A DNA stretch of 64,000 nt from contig NZ_JRKO01000013.1 of assembly GCF_000763885.1 (NCBI RefSeq), forward strand, positions 39,171-103,170, read 5' to 3'. The notes under the pieces are model-generated. The model was not told the DNA's origin, ran no database searches, and worked only from the letters and a program-made list of their open reading frames with translations. The DNA is from Paracoccus versutus. GTDB lineage: Bacteria; Pseudomonadota; Alphaproteobacteria; Rhodobacterales; Rhodobacteraceae. Below, piece by piece: positions 9,084 through 17,459 of this stretch (its first letter is position 1; every line of letters begins with the position of its first letter). The translations under genes were made by a program, and so were the position numbers.

Positions 9084-9345
9084 TCAGCTGGCTCCCTGCC
9101 CGCTGAACGCCACGCCCGGCAAGGCGGCCTTGCGCCTGAGCGTCTCCAGCACCGCCGACCCGCCGCGCTGCCCAAAGCCATCCGCCCGCGACATCGCATG
9201 GACCGGGAAGGCCGCGGCGCCGACGCCCAAGGGCAGGTTCAGGCTGGCGGCATAGATCAAGGCAAGGTCCAGATCCTTGGCCGCCCGCGCCAGGCCGAAC
9301 TGGAGCGAAATATCCCGCCGAGGATCTTGCAGTCATAGGCCCCGG
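9084..9345 (-). pseudogene. Relic of a 3-hydroxyisobutyrate dehydrogenase-family C-terminal domain
   Basis: On the minus strand, YDCKILGGIFRSS and, one frame over, FGLARAAKDLDLALIYAASL followed by a 45-residue tail ending at 9084 match the C-terminal helical domain of beta-hydroxyacid dehydrogenases (conserved KDL.LA helix). The Rossmann half is missing and a frameshift lies near 9305. It is a different gene from the intact paralogue at 5050. Confidence 0.5.
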
Positions 9346-9397
9346 ACCGGAACCCCTTGCCTGCCGCATTCGATCGCCCTCGGCAACGGGGCCGGGC

Positions 9398-9712
9398 TCA
9401 TCCGTTCCCCGCCCGTCCGGCTGGGCTGATGGCCGCCGCCAGATCCTCGATCACCGGCAGCTTCCGCAGTGGACCGATCTGCAGCCCGCCATCCGCCAGC
9501 ACGCGCTTGGCATGCGGGCAGCAGGTCCGGTGCGGCCGGCCGTCGACCATCCCGCACATGCCGAGGCGGCAGGCAGAGCGACAGGTCAGGGACGGATCAA
9601 CGGTCCGCTGGATCCCGCTGACAACGTCGAGCACGGTCTGCTTGCCACGACGCCCCGGTCCACCAGACCCGCGCCAGACCGAAACCTCCATCGTCGTTGC
9701 ATTCTCGCTCAC
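9398..9712 (-). pseudogene. Relic of a succinate dehydrogenase/fumarate reductase-type iron-sulfur subunit
   Basis: A 104-codon minus-strand frame reads TVLDVVSGIQRTVDPSLTCR, then RLGMCGMVDGRPHRTC, then LQIGPLRKLPVIEDL. This is the 2Fe-2S domain of SdhB/FrdB-like proteins. The residues that normally follow MCG (SCA) are deleted, removing a cluster ligand, and the 4Fe-4S half is absent. It is probably dead. The region 9713-10097 that follows shows no gene. Confidence 0.55.
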
Positions 9713-10097
9713 GGCGCAGCCGACGGCTTACCTTTTGAACCCGCCGTATGTCCGCGGGTGAAAGGATTGCACGCCCGTCGAGGATTTGCGCTGCCGCTGA
9801 CAGCCAGATAGCCCGACCGACTCAGATGCGGGCGGCCGGGGGGTGAGAGCGGGGCATCGGCTTCCACGCCGTTTGCGCCGCCTGGGCGCGCTGCCCGCAA
9901 ATCCGGCAGGGACGATGCGGCCCCATCGCGGGGCTTTCCGGCGCTTTCGGCGGGCGAGGTTCGCTTTCTGCCTATTATTCCGCCAGAAAATGCCCGACGC
10001 TCGTCAAATCCTGATTTCGCTTTGGCCGCAGGCGGCCCGGCTGTGGACAGTGCCCGCCCAGATGCGAAGATCATGGGCAGAGGCAAGGGTGGCGGCG

Positions 10098-11510
10098 ATG
10101 ACGATGTATTACAATGAAATGGTCGATGGCGGCCGGGTCCGCGAACCCTATGCCATGCTCTCGGACTGGATCGAGGCCATGCCTGCCGAGATCCGCCAGA
10201 TGAAGCAAGCCGAGGCCGAGGCGCTGTTCCGCCGCATCGGCATCACCTTCGCGGTCTATGGCGAGGGCGGCGACCCGGACCGGCTGATCCCCTTCGACAT
10301 GATGCCCAGGGTGTTCCTGCAAAGCGAATGGCGCCGGCTGGAACGCGGCATCAAGCAGCGGGCGCGGGCGCTCAACGCCTTTCTGCGCGACGTCTATGGC
10401 CGGGGCGAGATCGTGCGCGCCGGCCGCATCCCCGCCCGGCTGGTCTATCAGAACGCGGCCTATGAAAAGGCGGTGGTCGGCTTCGTGCCGCCGCGCGGGG
10501 TGTTTTCGCATATCGTCGGCATCGACATCGTCCGCACCGGCCGGGACGAGTTCTACGTGCTCGAGGACAATTGCCGCACCCCCTCGGGCGTCAGCTACAT
10601 GCTGGAGAATCGCGAGATCATGATGCGCATGTTCCCGGCGCTGTTTCGCAACAATTGCATCGAGCCGGTGGACCAGTATCCCGAGCTGCTGCGCCGCACG
10701 CTCGCCTCGGTCGCGCCGGCGAAATGCGACGGACCGCCGACCGTGGTGATCCTGACGCCCGGCCATTACAACAGCGCCTATTACGAACACAGCTTCCTTG
10801 CGAACCTGATGGGCATCGAGCTGGTCGAGGGCAGCGACCTGTTCGTCGATGGCGGCTTCGTCTACATGCGCACCACCCAGGGGCCGAAGCGGGTGGACGT
10901 GATCTATCGCCGCATCGACGACCAGTTCCTCGATCCCTTGTGCTTCCGGCGCGATTCCATGCTGGGCGTGCCGGGCTTGATGGATGTCTATCGCTCGGGC
11001 GGGGTCTCGATCGCCTCGGCGCCGGGCGCGGGCGTGGCCGACGACAAGGCGGTCTATACCTTCGTCCCCGAGATGATCCGCTTCTACCTGGGCGAAGAGC
11101 CGATCCTGCGCAACGTCCAGACCTGGACGCTGTGGAAGGACGAGGATTACCGCTATGTCATGGCCAACCTCAAGGATCTGGTGGTCAAGGAGGTGCATGG
11201 CTCGGGCGGCTACGGCATGCTGATCGGCCCCTGCGCGACCCAGGCCGAGATCGAGGCCTTTGCCCTGCGCATCCAGGCCGACCCCGGCAATTACATCGCC
11301 CAGCCGGTGCTGGCACTGTCCACCAGCCCGACCTTTGTCGACGAGGGGGTGGCGCCGCGCCACGTCGACCTGCGGCCCTTCTGCCTCTGCGGCGACCGGA
11401 TCGAGCTGGTGCCGGGCGGGCTGACGCGCGTGGCGCTGCGCGAGGGCTCGCTGGTGGTGAACTCGTCGCAGGGCGGGGGCGTCAAGGACACCTGGATCCT
11501 GTCGGAATAA
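10098..11510 (+). CDS. Circularly permuted type 2 ATP-grasp protein
   Basis: The ATG at 10098 gives a 470-residue protein with the family's N-terminal IPFDMMPRVFLQSEWRRLER motif and the ATP-grasp segments FYVLEDNCRTPSGVSYMLEN and VVKEVHGSGGYGMLIGP. It is followed within 14 nt by alpha-E, then transglutaminase and an Anbu-type peptidase. This recurrent gene set is thought to make or process a peptide or peptide tag, and its in vivo product is unsettled. A longer in-frame extension upstream to 9843 exists but lacks family similarity, so I used the internal start. Confidence 0.93.
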   Translation: MTMYYNEMVDGGRVREPYAMLSDWIEAMPAEIRQMKQAEAEALFRRIGITFAVYGEGGDPDRLIPFDMMPRVFLQSEWRRLERGIKQRARALNAFLRDVYGRGEIVRAGRIPARLVYQNAAYEKAVVGFVPPRGVFSHIVGIDIVRTGRDEFYVLEDNCRTPSGVSYMLENREIMMRMFPALFRNNCIEPVDQYPELLRRTLASVAPAKCDGPPTVVILTPGHYNSAYYEHSFLANLMGIELVEGSDLFVDGGFVYMRTTQGPKRVDVIYRRIDDQFLDPLCFRRDSMLGVPGLMDVYRSGGVSIASAPGAGVADDKAVYTFVPEMIRFYLGEEPILRNVQTWTLWKDEDYRYVMANLKDLVVKEVHGSGGYGMLIGPCATQAEIEAFALRIQADPGNYIAQPVLALSTSPTFVDEGVAPRHVDLRPFCLCGDRIELVPGGLTRVALREGSLVVNSSQGGGVKDTWILSE

Positions 11511-11524
11511 TGGGAGGGTCAGCC

Positions 11525-12484
11525 ATGCTCAGCCGCACCGCCGCCAACCTGTTCTGGATGGGCCGCCACCTGGAACGCGCCGAAACCGCCGCCCGCCTGC
11601 TGGACGTGGGCGCGCGCATCACCCTGCTGCCCAATACCGCCGAGGGCTATCGCAACGAATGGGAATCGCTGCTGCGCGCCTCGGGGGCGCAGGCCGCCTT
11701 TGCCGAGCGCTACGGCGACGAGATCACCCAGGAGAACATCGAAAGCTGGCTGTTCTTCGACCATGCCAACCCGGCCTCGGTCGCCTCCTGCATCGAGCGG
11801 GCGCGCGAGGGCGGGCGGATCGTGCGCACGGCGCTGACCAGCCAGGTCTGGGATGCGCTGAACATGGCCTATCAGGAGCTGCGGGCGCTGGAGCGGCAGC
11901 CGCGCGCCCGGCTTGATACCGCCATGCTGACCGATTTCACCACCCGGCACGGCTCGACCGTGCGCGGCGCGATCAATGCGACCCAGCTGCGCAACGACGG
12001 CTGGCATTTCGTCAACCTGGGCTATTCGCTGGAACGCGCCGACGCGACCGCGCGGCTGCTGGACGTGAAGTATTTCGTGCTGCTGCCGCGGGTGGAGTTC
12101 GTGGGCTCGGGCCTCGACAACTATCAATGGCAGGTGATCCTGCGCGCGCTTTCGGCGCATCGGGCCTTCCACTGGGCCTATGGCGGCGAGGTGACGGCCG
12201 GCAAGGTGGCGGATTTCCTGATCCTGAACGGCGAGAGCCCGCGGTCGCTGCTGACCTCGCTTTACGAGGCGGTCTGGCATCTGGACGGCCTGGTGCGCCG
12301 CTATGGCGCCGAGGTGCCGGCCAGCGCCTCGGGCCGCGCGCATGAGACGCTGGAGCAGCTGATGGCGCGCGACATCGAGGCGATCTTCGACGAAGGGCTG
12401 CACGAGTTCCTGTCCTGGTTCATCAACGAGCTGGCCAGCATCTCGAACGCCGTGCATGACGATTACCTGAGCGGGCGGATGTAG
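11525..12484 (+). CDS. Alpha-E domain-containing protein
   Basis: 319 residues opening with MLSRTAANLFWMGRHLERAE, the hallmark of the alpha-E helical family, and ending with HEFLSWFINELASISNAV. The protein is largely helical with no obvious catalytic motif. It sits 14 nt after the ATP-grasp gene and 12 nt before the transglutaminase gene, preserving the standard order, so co-transcription is expected. Its role in the pathway is unknown; partnership with the ATP-grasp protein is inferred from constant co-occurrence. Confidence 0.93.
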   Translation: MLSRTAANLFWMGRHLERAETAARLLDVGARITLLPNTAEGYRNEWESLLRASGAQAAFAERYGDEITQENIESWLFFDHANPASVASCIERAREGGRIVRTALTSQVWDALNMAYQELRALERQPRARLDTAMLTDFTTRHGSTVRGAINATQLRNDGWHFVNLGYSLERADATARLLDVKYFVLLPRVEFVGSGLDNYQWQVILRALSAHRAFHWAYGGEVTAGKVADFLILNGESPRSLLTSLYEAVWHLDGLVRRYGAEVPASASGRAHETLEQLMARDIEAIFDEGLHEFLSWFINELASISNAVHDDYLSGRM

Positions 12485-12496
12485 GGGGCAGATGCC

Positions 12497-13303
12497 ATGC
12501 GGCTGAAGATCATCCATGAAACCAGCTATTTCTACGATCCGCCGGCGCAGGGGCTGGTGCAGAGCCTGCGCCTGACCCCCTCGGTCCACCAGGGGCAGCG
12601 GGTCTCGGGCTGGACCATCTCGGTCTCGGGCGGCCAGCGCGGCGCGAGCTTCCGCGACGGCGCCGGCGACTGGATCGAGGGCTGGACCGTGCGCGGCCCG
12701 GTGCAGGAGGTCGTGGTCTCGATCGCCGGCCAGGTCGAGACGCGGGACACCGCCGGCGTGCTGCGCGACCATCGCGAGACCGTGCATCCGCTGGTCTACA
12801 TGCGTCCGACCGCCGTGACAGGGACCGATCCGGGGCTATGCGAGCTTGCCCGTTCCGTGCAGGGCGAGGATGCGCTGGACCTGGCCCACCGGCTGGCCGA
12901 GGCGGTATCGGCCGCCATCGCCTACGTCCCCGGCGTGACCGAGTCGCACACCACCGCCGCCGAGGCGCTGGCGCTCGGCCAGGGCGTCTGCCAGGACCAT
13001 GCCCATGCGCTGATCGCCTGCGCCCGCGAACGCGGTATGCCGGCGCGCTATGTCTCGGGCTATCTGCATTCCAACGCCGGGGGCGAGCCGCATGACGCCG
13101 CCCATGCCTGGGCCGAGGTCCATGTCGGCGCCTTGGGCTGGGTCGGCTTCGATGCGGCCAATGCCTGCTGTCCCGACGACCGCTATGTCCGGCTGGGTTC
13201 GGGTCTGGATGCGGATGACGCGGCGCCGGTGCGCGGCACCACCTTCGGCACGGGCGAGGAAAGCCTGGACGTGCGGGTGCAGGTCGAGGAGATGGAGCAG
13301 TAG
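12497..13303 (+). CDS. Transglutaminase-like cysteine peptidase family protein
   Basis: 268 residues with an N-terminal beta domain (MRLKIIHETSYFYDPPAQGL) and a transglutaminase core. The triad is visible as Cys165 in GVCQDHAHA, His203 in HAWAEVHV and Asp219 in GFDAAN. It may act as a peptidase or amide ligase. It is third in the ATP-grasp/alpha-E/transglutaminase/Anbu cluster and ends 66 nt before the Anbu gene. Confidence 0.93.
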   Translation: MRLKIIHETSYFYDPPAQGLVQSLRLTPSVHQGQRVSGWTISVSGGQRGASFRDGAGDWIEGWTVRGPVQEVVVSIAGQVETRDTAGVLRDHRETVHPLVYMRPTAVTGTDPGLCELARSVQGEDALDLAHRLAEAVSAAIAYVPGVTESHTTAAEALALGQGVCQDHAHALIACARERGMPARYVSGYLHSNAGGEPHDAAHAWAEVHVGALGWVGFDAANACCPDDRYVRLGSGLDADDAAPVRGTTFGTGEESLDVRVQVEEMEQ

Positions 13304-13369
13304 CCCTGCCTGTTGCGCCGGGCGCGGGGCGGTCGTATCCCTCGGGGGATTTTGTGCCATGGAACGGTC

Positions 13370-14095
13370 ATGACCTATTGCGTCGGCTTGAAGCTCAACG
13401 AGGGGCTCGTCCTGCTCTCGGACACCCGGACCAATGCCGGGCTGGACAACATATCGACCTATCGCAAGATGTTCTTCTTCGAGCAGCCGGGCGAGCGGGT
13501 GATCGCGATCATGACCGCCGGCAGCCTGTCGCTGACCCAGACCACCATCGCCCGCCTGCAAGAGGCCATCGAACTGCCCGAGGCCGATGAAGAGACCTCG
13601 ATCATGCGCGCGTCCACCATGCTGCAGGTGGCGACGATCATCGGCCGGACGCTGAACCGCACCCGGCGCGAGATCGTGGACCAGTGCCGCGACCTGAACC
13701 AGCAGGCCAGCGCCAGCATGATCGTCGGCGGCCAGCGCGCCGGCGGCGAGATGCGGCTGTTCCTGATCTATCCCGAGGGCAATTTCATCGAGGCGACCGA
13801 GGACACCCCCTTCCTGCAGATCGGCGAGCACAAATACGGCAAGCCCATCCTCGACCGGGTGGTGACGCCCCAGACCTCGCTGGCCGATGCGCAAAAGGCG
13901 GTGCTGCTGTCGATGGATTCGACGCTGCGCTCGAACCTGTCGGTGGGGATGCCGCTGGACCTGGCGGTGATCCGCAAGGACGACTGCCGGGTCAGCCACA
14001 AGCGCCGCATCCTGGAAGGCGACCCGGCCTTCATGGCCATGTCCGCCGCCTGGTCCGCGGCGCTGCGCGACAGCTTCGTCAAGGTGACGATCTAG
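13370..14095 (+). CDS. Anbu, proteasome-related Ntn peptidase (ancestral beta subunit)
   Basis: 241 residues beginning MTYCVGLKLNEGLVLLSDTR. Removing Met1 exposes Thr2, the expected N-terminal nucleophile of Ntn hydrolases, and the LSDTRTN block follows as in proteasome beta subunits. The ATG at 13370 is preferred because it is the only start placing Thr at position 2. Anbu forms ring or lock-washer oligomers and its natural substrate is unknown. Its position after the transglutaminase fits the conserved cluster. The 14096-14327 gap holds no gene. Confidence 0.93.
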   Translation: MTYCVGLKLNEGLVLLSDTRTNAGLDNISTYRKMFFFEQPGERVIAIMTAGSLSLTQTTIARLQEAIELPEADEETSIMRASTMLQVATIIGRTLNRTRREIVDQCRDLNQQASASMIVGGQRAGGEMRLFLIYPEGNFIEATEDTPFLQIGEHKYGKPILDRVVTPQTSLADAQKAVLLSMDSTLRSNLSVGMPLDLAVIRKDDCRVSHKRRILEGDPAFMAMSAAWSAALRDSFVKVTI

Positions 14096-14327
14096 CGCCC
14101 CTGTCAGCCAGGCTGGCAAAGGCCCATGGCTGGCCGTTCCTGCCCAAGGTCATTCCGGTGCCGGCCCTGCCTGGCCATGGGCACAAAGGCCGGGGGGACG
14201 ATCCGAAGGTCCACGAAGCGCAATCCCGCAACCAGCCCGCCCAGTGCCGTGCCCCGGATCAGGATAGGGCTTCGTGGTCCCTGCCCAGGCGGCCGGACTA
14301 TCCTGCACAAAATGTCGCAGGCCAGCA

Positions 14328-14368
14328 CAACATCTTGACGAATACGGCGTCATCATCCCTATATGTAG
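14328..14368 (+). promoter_or_regulatory. Tandem NrdR-like boxes overlapping the nrdD promoter
   Basis: Two sites resemble the NrdR-box core C(A/T)ATATN T(A/T)G. CAACATCTTG at 14328-14337 matches 9/10 and CTATATGTAG at 14359-14368 matches 10/10. Their starts are 31 bp apart, the three-turn spacing seen for NrdR pairs. They overlap a TTGACG (14335) and TATATG (14360) promoter with a 19-bp spacer. NrdR, encoded elsewhere, would repress when dATP is abundant. Confidence 0.7.
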
Positions 14369-14370
14369 GC

Positions 14371-14553
14371 ATCACGGTTCTTTCGGGTCGATCCGGCCCG
14401 AAAGCGAAGAGGGAAGCCGGTGCGCCTTTCGGGGCAAGGCCGGCGCTGCCCCCGCAACTGTAAGCAGCGAGCCTGCGCCGGATCACGCCACTGGTGCCGC
14501 ACGGCATTGGGAAGGCCGGCAAGGGCAGCGACCTGCGAGCCAGGAGACCTGCC
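14371..14553 (+). ncRNA. Cobalamin (adenosylcobalamin-type) riboswitch
   Basis: Conserved elements occur in order: the 5' P2 region (CACGGTTCTTTCGGG), GAGGGAAGCCGGTG, the core GCTGCCCCCGCAACTGTAAG (14447-14466), CACTGGTGC, GGGAAGGCCGGC and the B12-box GAGCCAGGAGACCTGCC at its end. Binding of cobalamin normally lowers expression of the downstream gene. It precedes the B12-independent class III reductase, so the expected logic is to switch this enzyme off when a B12-dependent reductase can work. About 215 nt of untranslated leader separate it from nrdD. I see no clear terminator there, so control may be at translation or through Rho. Confidence 0.93.
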
Positions 14554-14770
14554 GTGATGATGACGATGAACCACGGGCGGGGTGTCCCGGCGGTGCGCCT
14601 GGCAATGCGGCCTTGTCGCCGCAGGGCTCCATGCGTCCTGGCCTGCCCCGCCCCCAGCAGCACGGGGAACAGATGCGGCCATCCTTCACCACCAGACCTG
14701 CCAAGGCCGGCGCCGCCGTCCGCAGCACCGCAAGGGCGGCAGCAAGCCGCAGGCAAGGGAGGGCGCGTTG

Positions 14771-16516
14771 ATGCCGGCGCCGCTTACGCCCCCGCCCATC
14801 GCGCCGGCAAGGGATGTCGCCGTCGATGTCGCCTCGTCGGTCAACGAATACCTGGACCGCGCCGATTGGCGGGTGAATGCCAACGCCAACCAGGACTATT
14901 CGCTCGGCGGGCTGATCCTGAACGTCTCGGGCAAGGTGGTGGCCAATTACTGGCTGTCGCATGTCTATCCGCCCGCCGTGGGCGAGGCGCATCGCCGGGG
15001 CGACCTGCATATCCACGACCTCGACATGCTGGCCGGCTATTGCGCCGGCTGGTCGCTGCGCACCTTGCTGACCGAGGGGTTCAACGGCGTCCCCGGCAAG
15101 GTCGAGGCCGGGCCGCCGAAGCGCCTGTCCAGCGCCATCGGCCAGATCGTGAACTTCCTAGGCACGCTGCAGAACGAATGGGCCGGCGCGCAGGCCTTCA
15201 GTTCCTTCGACACCTATATGGCCCCCTTCATCCGCAAGGATGGGCTGGGCTATGCCGAGGTGCGGCAGGCCATGCAGGAGCTGATCTTCAACCTCAACGT
15301 CCCCTCGCGCTGGGGCACGCAGACCCCGTTCACCAACCTGACCTTCGACTGGGTCTGCCCCGAGGATCTGCGCGACCAGGTGCCGGTCATCGGCGGTCAG
15401 CCGATGGGTTTCACCTATGGCGCCTTGCAGGCCGAGATGGACATGATCAACCGCGCCTATATCGAGGTAATGGCGCGCGGCGACGAAAAGGGCCGGGTCT
15501 TCACCTTTCCGATCCCGACCTACAACATCACGCCGGATTTTCCCTGGGCCAGCGAGAACGCCAAGCTGCTGTTCGCGATGACGGCGAAATACGGCCTGCC
15601 CTATTTCCAGAACTTCCTGAACTCGGACCTCAAGCCGAACATGGTGCGGTCCATGTGCTGCCGGCTGCAACTCGACCTGACCGAGCTGCTGAAACGCGGC
15701 AACGGGCTGTTCGGCAGCGCCGAGCAGACCGGCTCGCTGGGCGTCGTCACCGTCAACTGCGCGCGGCTGGGTCATCTGCACAAGGGCGACGAGGCCGGGC
15801 TGCTGCAACGCCTGGACGAATTGCTCGACCTGGGCCGCGACAGCCTGGAGATCAAGCGCCGGGTGATCCAGCGGCTGATGGACGACGGGCTGTTTCCCTA
15901 TAGCCGGCGCTACCTGGGCACGCTGCGCAACCATTTCTCGACCCTGGGCGTCAACGGCATCAACGAGATGATCCGCAACTTCACCGACGATGCGCATGAC
16001 ATCACCACCGAATGGGGACATGGCTTCGCGCTGCGGCTGCTCGACCATCTGCGGGCGCGCATCACCGCCTTCCAGGAACAGACCGGACATCTCTATAACC
16101 TGGAGGCGACGCCGGCAGAGGGCACCACCTATCGCTTCGCCAAGGAGGACCGCAGGCGTTTTCCCGGCATCCTCCAGGCCGGCACCGAACACGAGCCCTA
16201 TTACACCAATTCGAGCCAGCTGCCTGTCGGCTTTACCGACGACCCGTTCGAGGCGCTGGAACGGCAAGAGGCGCTGCAGCGCAAATACACCGGCGGCACC
16301 GTGCTGCATCTCTACATGGGCACGCAGCTGTCCTCGGCCGAGGCCTGCCGCAAGCTGGTGCGCCGGGCGCTGGAGAATTTCGGCCTGCCCTATATCACCG
16401 TCACGCCGACATTCTCGGTCTGCCCCAGGCATGGCCATATCGCGGGCGAACACGCGTTCTGCCCGCGCTGCGACGAAGAGCTTATCGCGAAAAAGCGGCA
16501 ATCGGCCGCGCATTGA
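14771..16516 (+). CDS. nrdD: Anaerobic (class III) ribonucleoside-triphosphate reductase, catalytic subunit without glycyl-radical tail
   Basis: The ATG at 14771, 9 nt after GGGAGG, gives 581 residues. Typical NrdD features include LHIHDLDMLAGYCAGWSLRT, NLNVPSRWGTQTPFTNLTFD and the finger-loop cysteines in VRSMCCRLQLD (Cys296/297). The C-terminal zinc-type site reads CPRHGH...CPRC, with a His where the second Cys usually stands. The protein ends straight after this site and lacks the RVxGY glycyl-radical motif, which is on the next gene. It reduces NTPs to dNTPs under anoxia. It is controlled by the riboswitch and NrdR-like boxes upstream. Confidence 0.95.
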   Translation: MPAPLTPPPIAPARDVAVDVASSVNEYLDRADWRVNANANQDYSLGGLILNVSGKVVANYWLSHVYPPAVGEAHRRGDLHIHDLDMLAGYCAGWSLRTLLTEGFNGVPGKVEAGPPKRLSSAIGQIVNFLGTLQNEWAGAQAFSSFDTYMAPFIRKDGLGYAEVRQAMQELIFNLNVPSRWGTQTPFTNLTFDWVCPEDLRDQVPVIGGQPMGFTYGALQAEMDMINRAYIEVMARGDEKGRVFTFPIPTYNITPDFPWASENAKLLFAMTAKYGLPYFQNFLNSDLKPNMVRSMCCRLQLDLTELLKRGNGLFGSAEQTGSLGVVTVNCARLGHLHKGDEAGLLQRLDELLDLGRDSLEIKRRVIQRLMDDGLFPYSRRYLGTLRNHFSTLGVNGINEMIRNFTDDAHDITTEWGHGFALRLLDHLRARITAFQEQTGHLYNLEATPAEGTTYRFAKEDRRRFPGILQAGTEHEPYYTNSSQLPVGFTDDPFEALERQEALQRKYTGGTVLHLYMGTQLSSAEACRKLVRRALENFGLPYITVTPTFSVCPRHGHIAGEHAFCPRCDEELIAKKRQSAAH

Positions 16517-16530
16517 GGAAGGAAAAGACC

Positions 16531-16713
16531 ATGTTCGACGACTGGAAAACCGGACCGGAAGAGATCCTGCTGGCGGATGAGGAACGCCAGCCCTGCGAGA
16601 TCTGGACGCGGGTGATGGGCTATCACCGCCCGGTATCCTCGTTCAACCGCGGCAAGAAGGGCGAATTCCGCGAGCGGCTGTATTTCAGCGAGCGGCGGGC
16701 CGATCTTGGCTGA
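16531..16713 (+). CDS. Separate glycyl-radical polypeptide of the class III ribonucleotide reductase
   Basis: A 60-residue protein with its own GAGGAAGGA site (16515-16523) and ATG, 14 nt after the nrdD stop. It carries RVMGYHRPVSSFNRGKKGEF, matching the C-terminal glycyl-radical loop of NrdD with Gly30 as the radical site. In the well-studied enzymes this segment is the tail of the same chain. Here it must dock into the 581-residue subunit and be activated by NrdG, whose start overlaps its 3' end. An ordinary frameshift is unlikely because of the separate ribosome-binding site, the clean stop and the spacer. Confidence 0.9.
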   Translation: MFDDWKTGPEEILLADEERQPCEIWTRVMGYHRPVSSFNRGKKGEFRERLYFSERRADLG

Positions 16714-17329
16714 GATCCGCATCGGCGGCCTGCAGCGCCTGTCCAGCTGCGACTGGCCGGGCGAGCTGGTCGCCACCCTTTTCCTGCAGGGCTGTCCCTG
16801 GGACTGCCCCTATTGCCACAACCCGCATCTCATCCCGCCCGAGGCCGAGGGCGCGCTGGATTGGCAAGAGATCCTGGACTTTCTGGCGGGACGGCGCGGC
16901 CTGCTCGACGGCGTGGTGTTCTCGGGCGGGGAGCCGACGCTTCAGCGCGGCCTGCCCGAGGCGTTGCGGGCGGTCCGGGCCCTGGGGTTCAGGACCGGCC
17001 TGCACACGGCCGGCCCCTACCCCGCCCGGCTTGCGGCGGTGCTGCCGCTTTGCGACTGGGTCGGCTTCGACGTGAAGGCGCCGTTTTCCGGCTATCGGCG
17101 GGTGACGGGCGCAGCCGGCAGCGGCGACAGGGCCAGGGAAAGCCTGCGGCTGCTGCTGGCCAGCGGCACGGCCCACCAGGTGCGCACGACGGTCGATCCC
17201 ACCCTGATCGACGGGGCGGCCTTGGCGCGGATGGGCGCGGAACTGGCGGCGCTGGGTGTCGCCGACCATGTCCTGCAGGCCTGCCGCAGCACCGGAACAC
17301 GCAGGAACCGTCCGGTGCACAAGGGCTGA
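16706..17329 (+). CDS. nrdG: Anaerobic ribonucleotide reductase-activating protein (radical SAM)
   Basis: 207 residues from a TTG at 16706 that overlaps the glycyl-radical gene by 8 nt. The radical-SAM triad CPWDCPYC lies at residues 30-37 (CxxxCxxC), followed by GVVFSGGEPTLQ, the SAM-binding glycine motif. It uses a 4Fe-4S cluster and SAM to create the glycyl radical on its partner. Its start and order fit translational coupling in nrdD - radical subunit - nrdG. The TTG start is inferred; no nearby ATG keeps the N-terminal IGGLQRLSSCDWPGE motif. Confidence 0.93.
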   Translation: MAEIRIGGLQRLSSCDWPGELVATLFLQGCPWDCPYCHNPHLIPPEAEGALDWQEILDFLAGRRGLLDGVVFSGGEPTLQRGLPEALRAVRALGFRTGLHTAGPYPARLAAVLPLCDWVGFDVKAPFSGYRRVTGAAGSGDRARESLRLLLASGTAHQVRTTVDPTLIDGAALARMGAELAALGVADHVLQACRSTGTRRNRPVHKG

Positions 17330-17331
17330 AA

Positions 17332-17350
17332 GCCGGCCCTGGGGGCCGGC
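17332..17350 (+). terminator. GC-rich hairpin after nrdG
   Basis: GCCGGCC and GGCCGGC form a 7-bp stem with a 5-nt loop, directly after the stop codon and facing the convergent TetR gene. No U-run follows. Confidence 0.5.
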
Positions 17351-17459
17351 ATGCCATGGCGAAGGAACCGGGGGCGGCGTCTCTCAGCCCATGCGGGCAG
17401 CGGGCTGGTCTATGCCGACGGTATCGACCGCATCCGGCCGGTGGGCTCGGGCCGAACGG

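Noticed and set aside
14557..14770. Short ORF (MMTMNHGRG...) directly after the riboswitch as a B12-related gene
   Set aside because: The frame runs through nrdD in the wrong phase and shows no family similarity. More likely untranslated leader.
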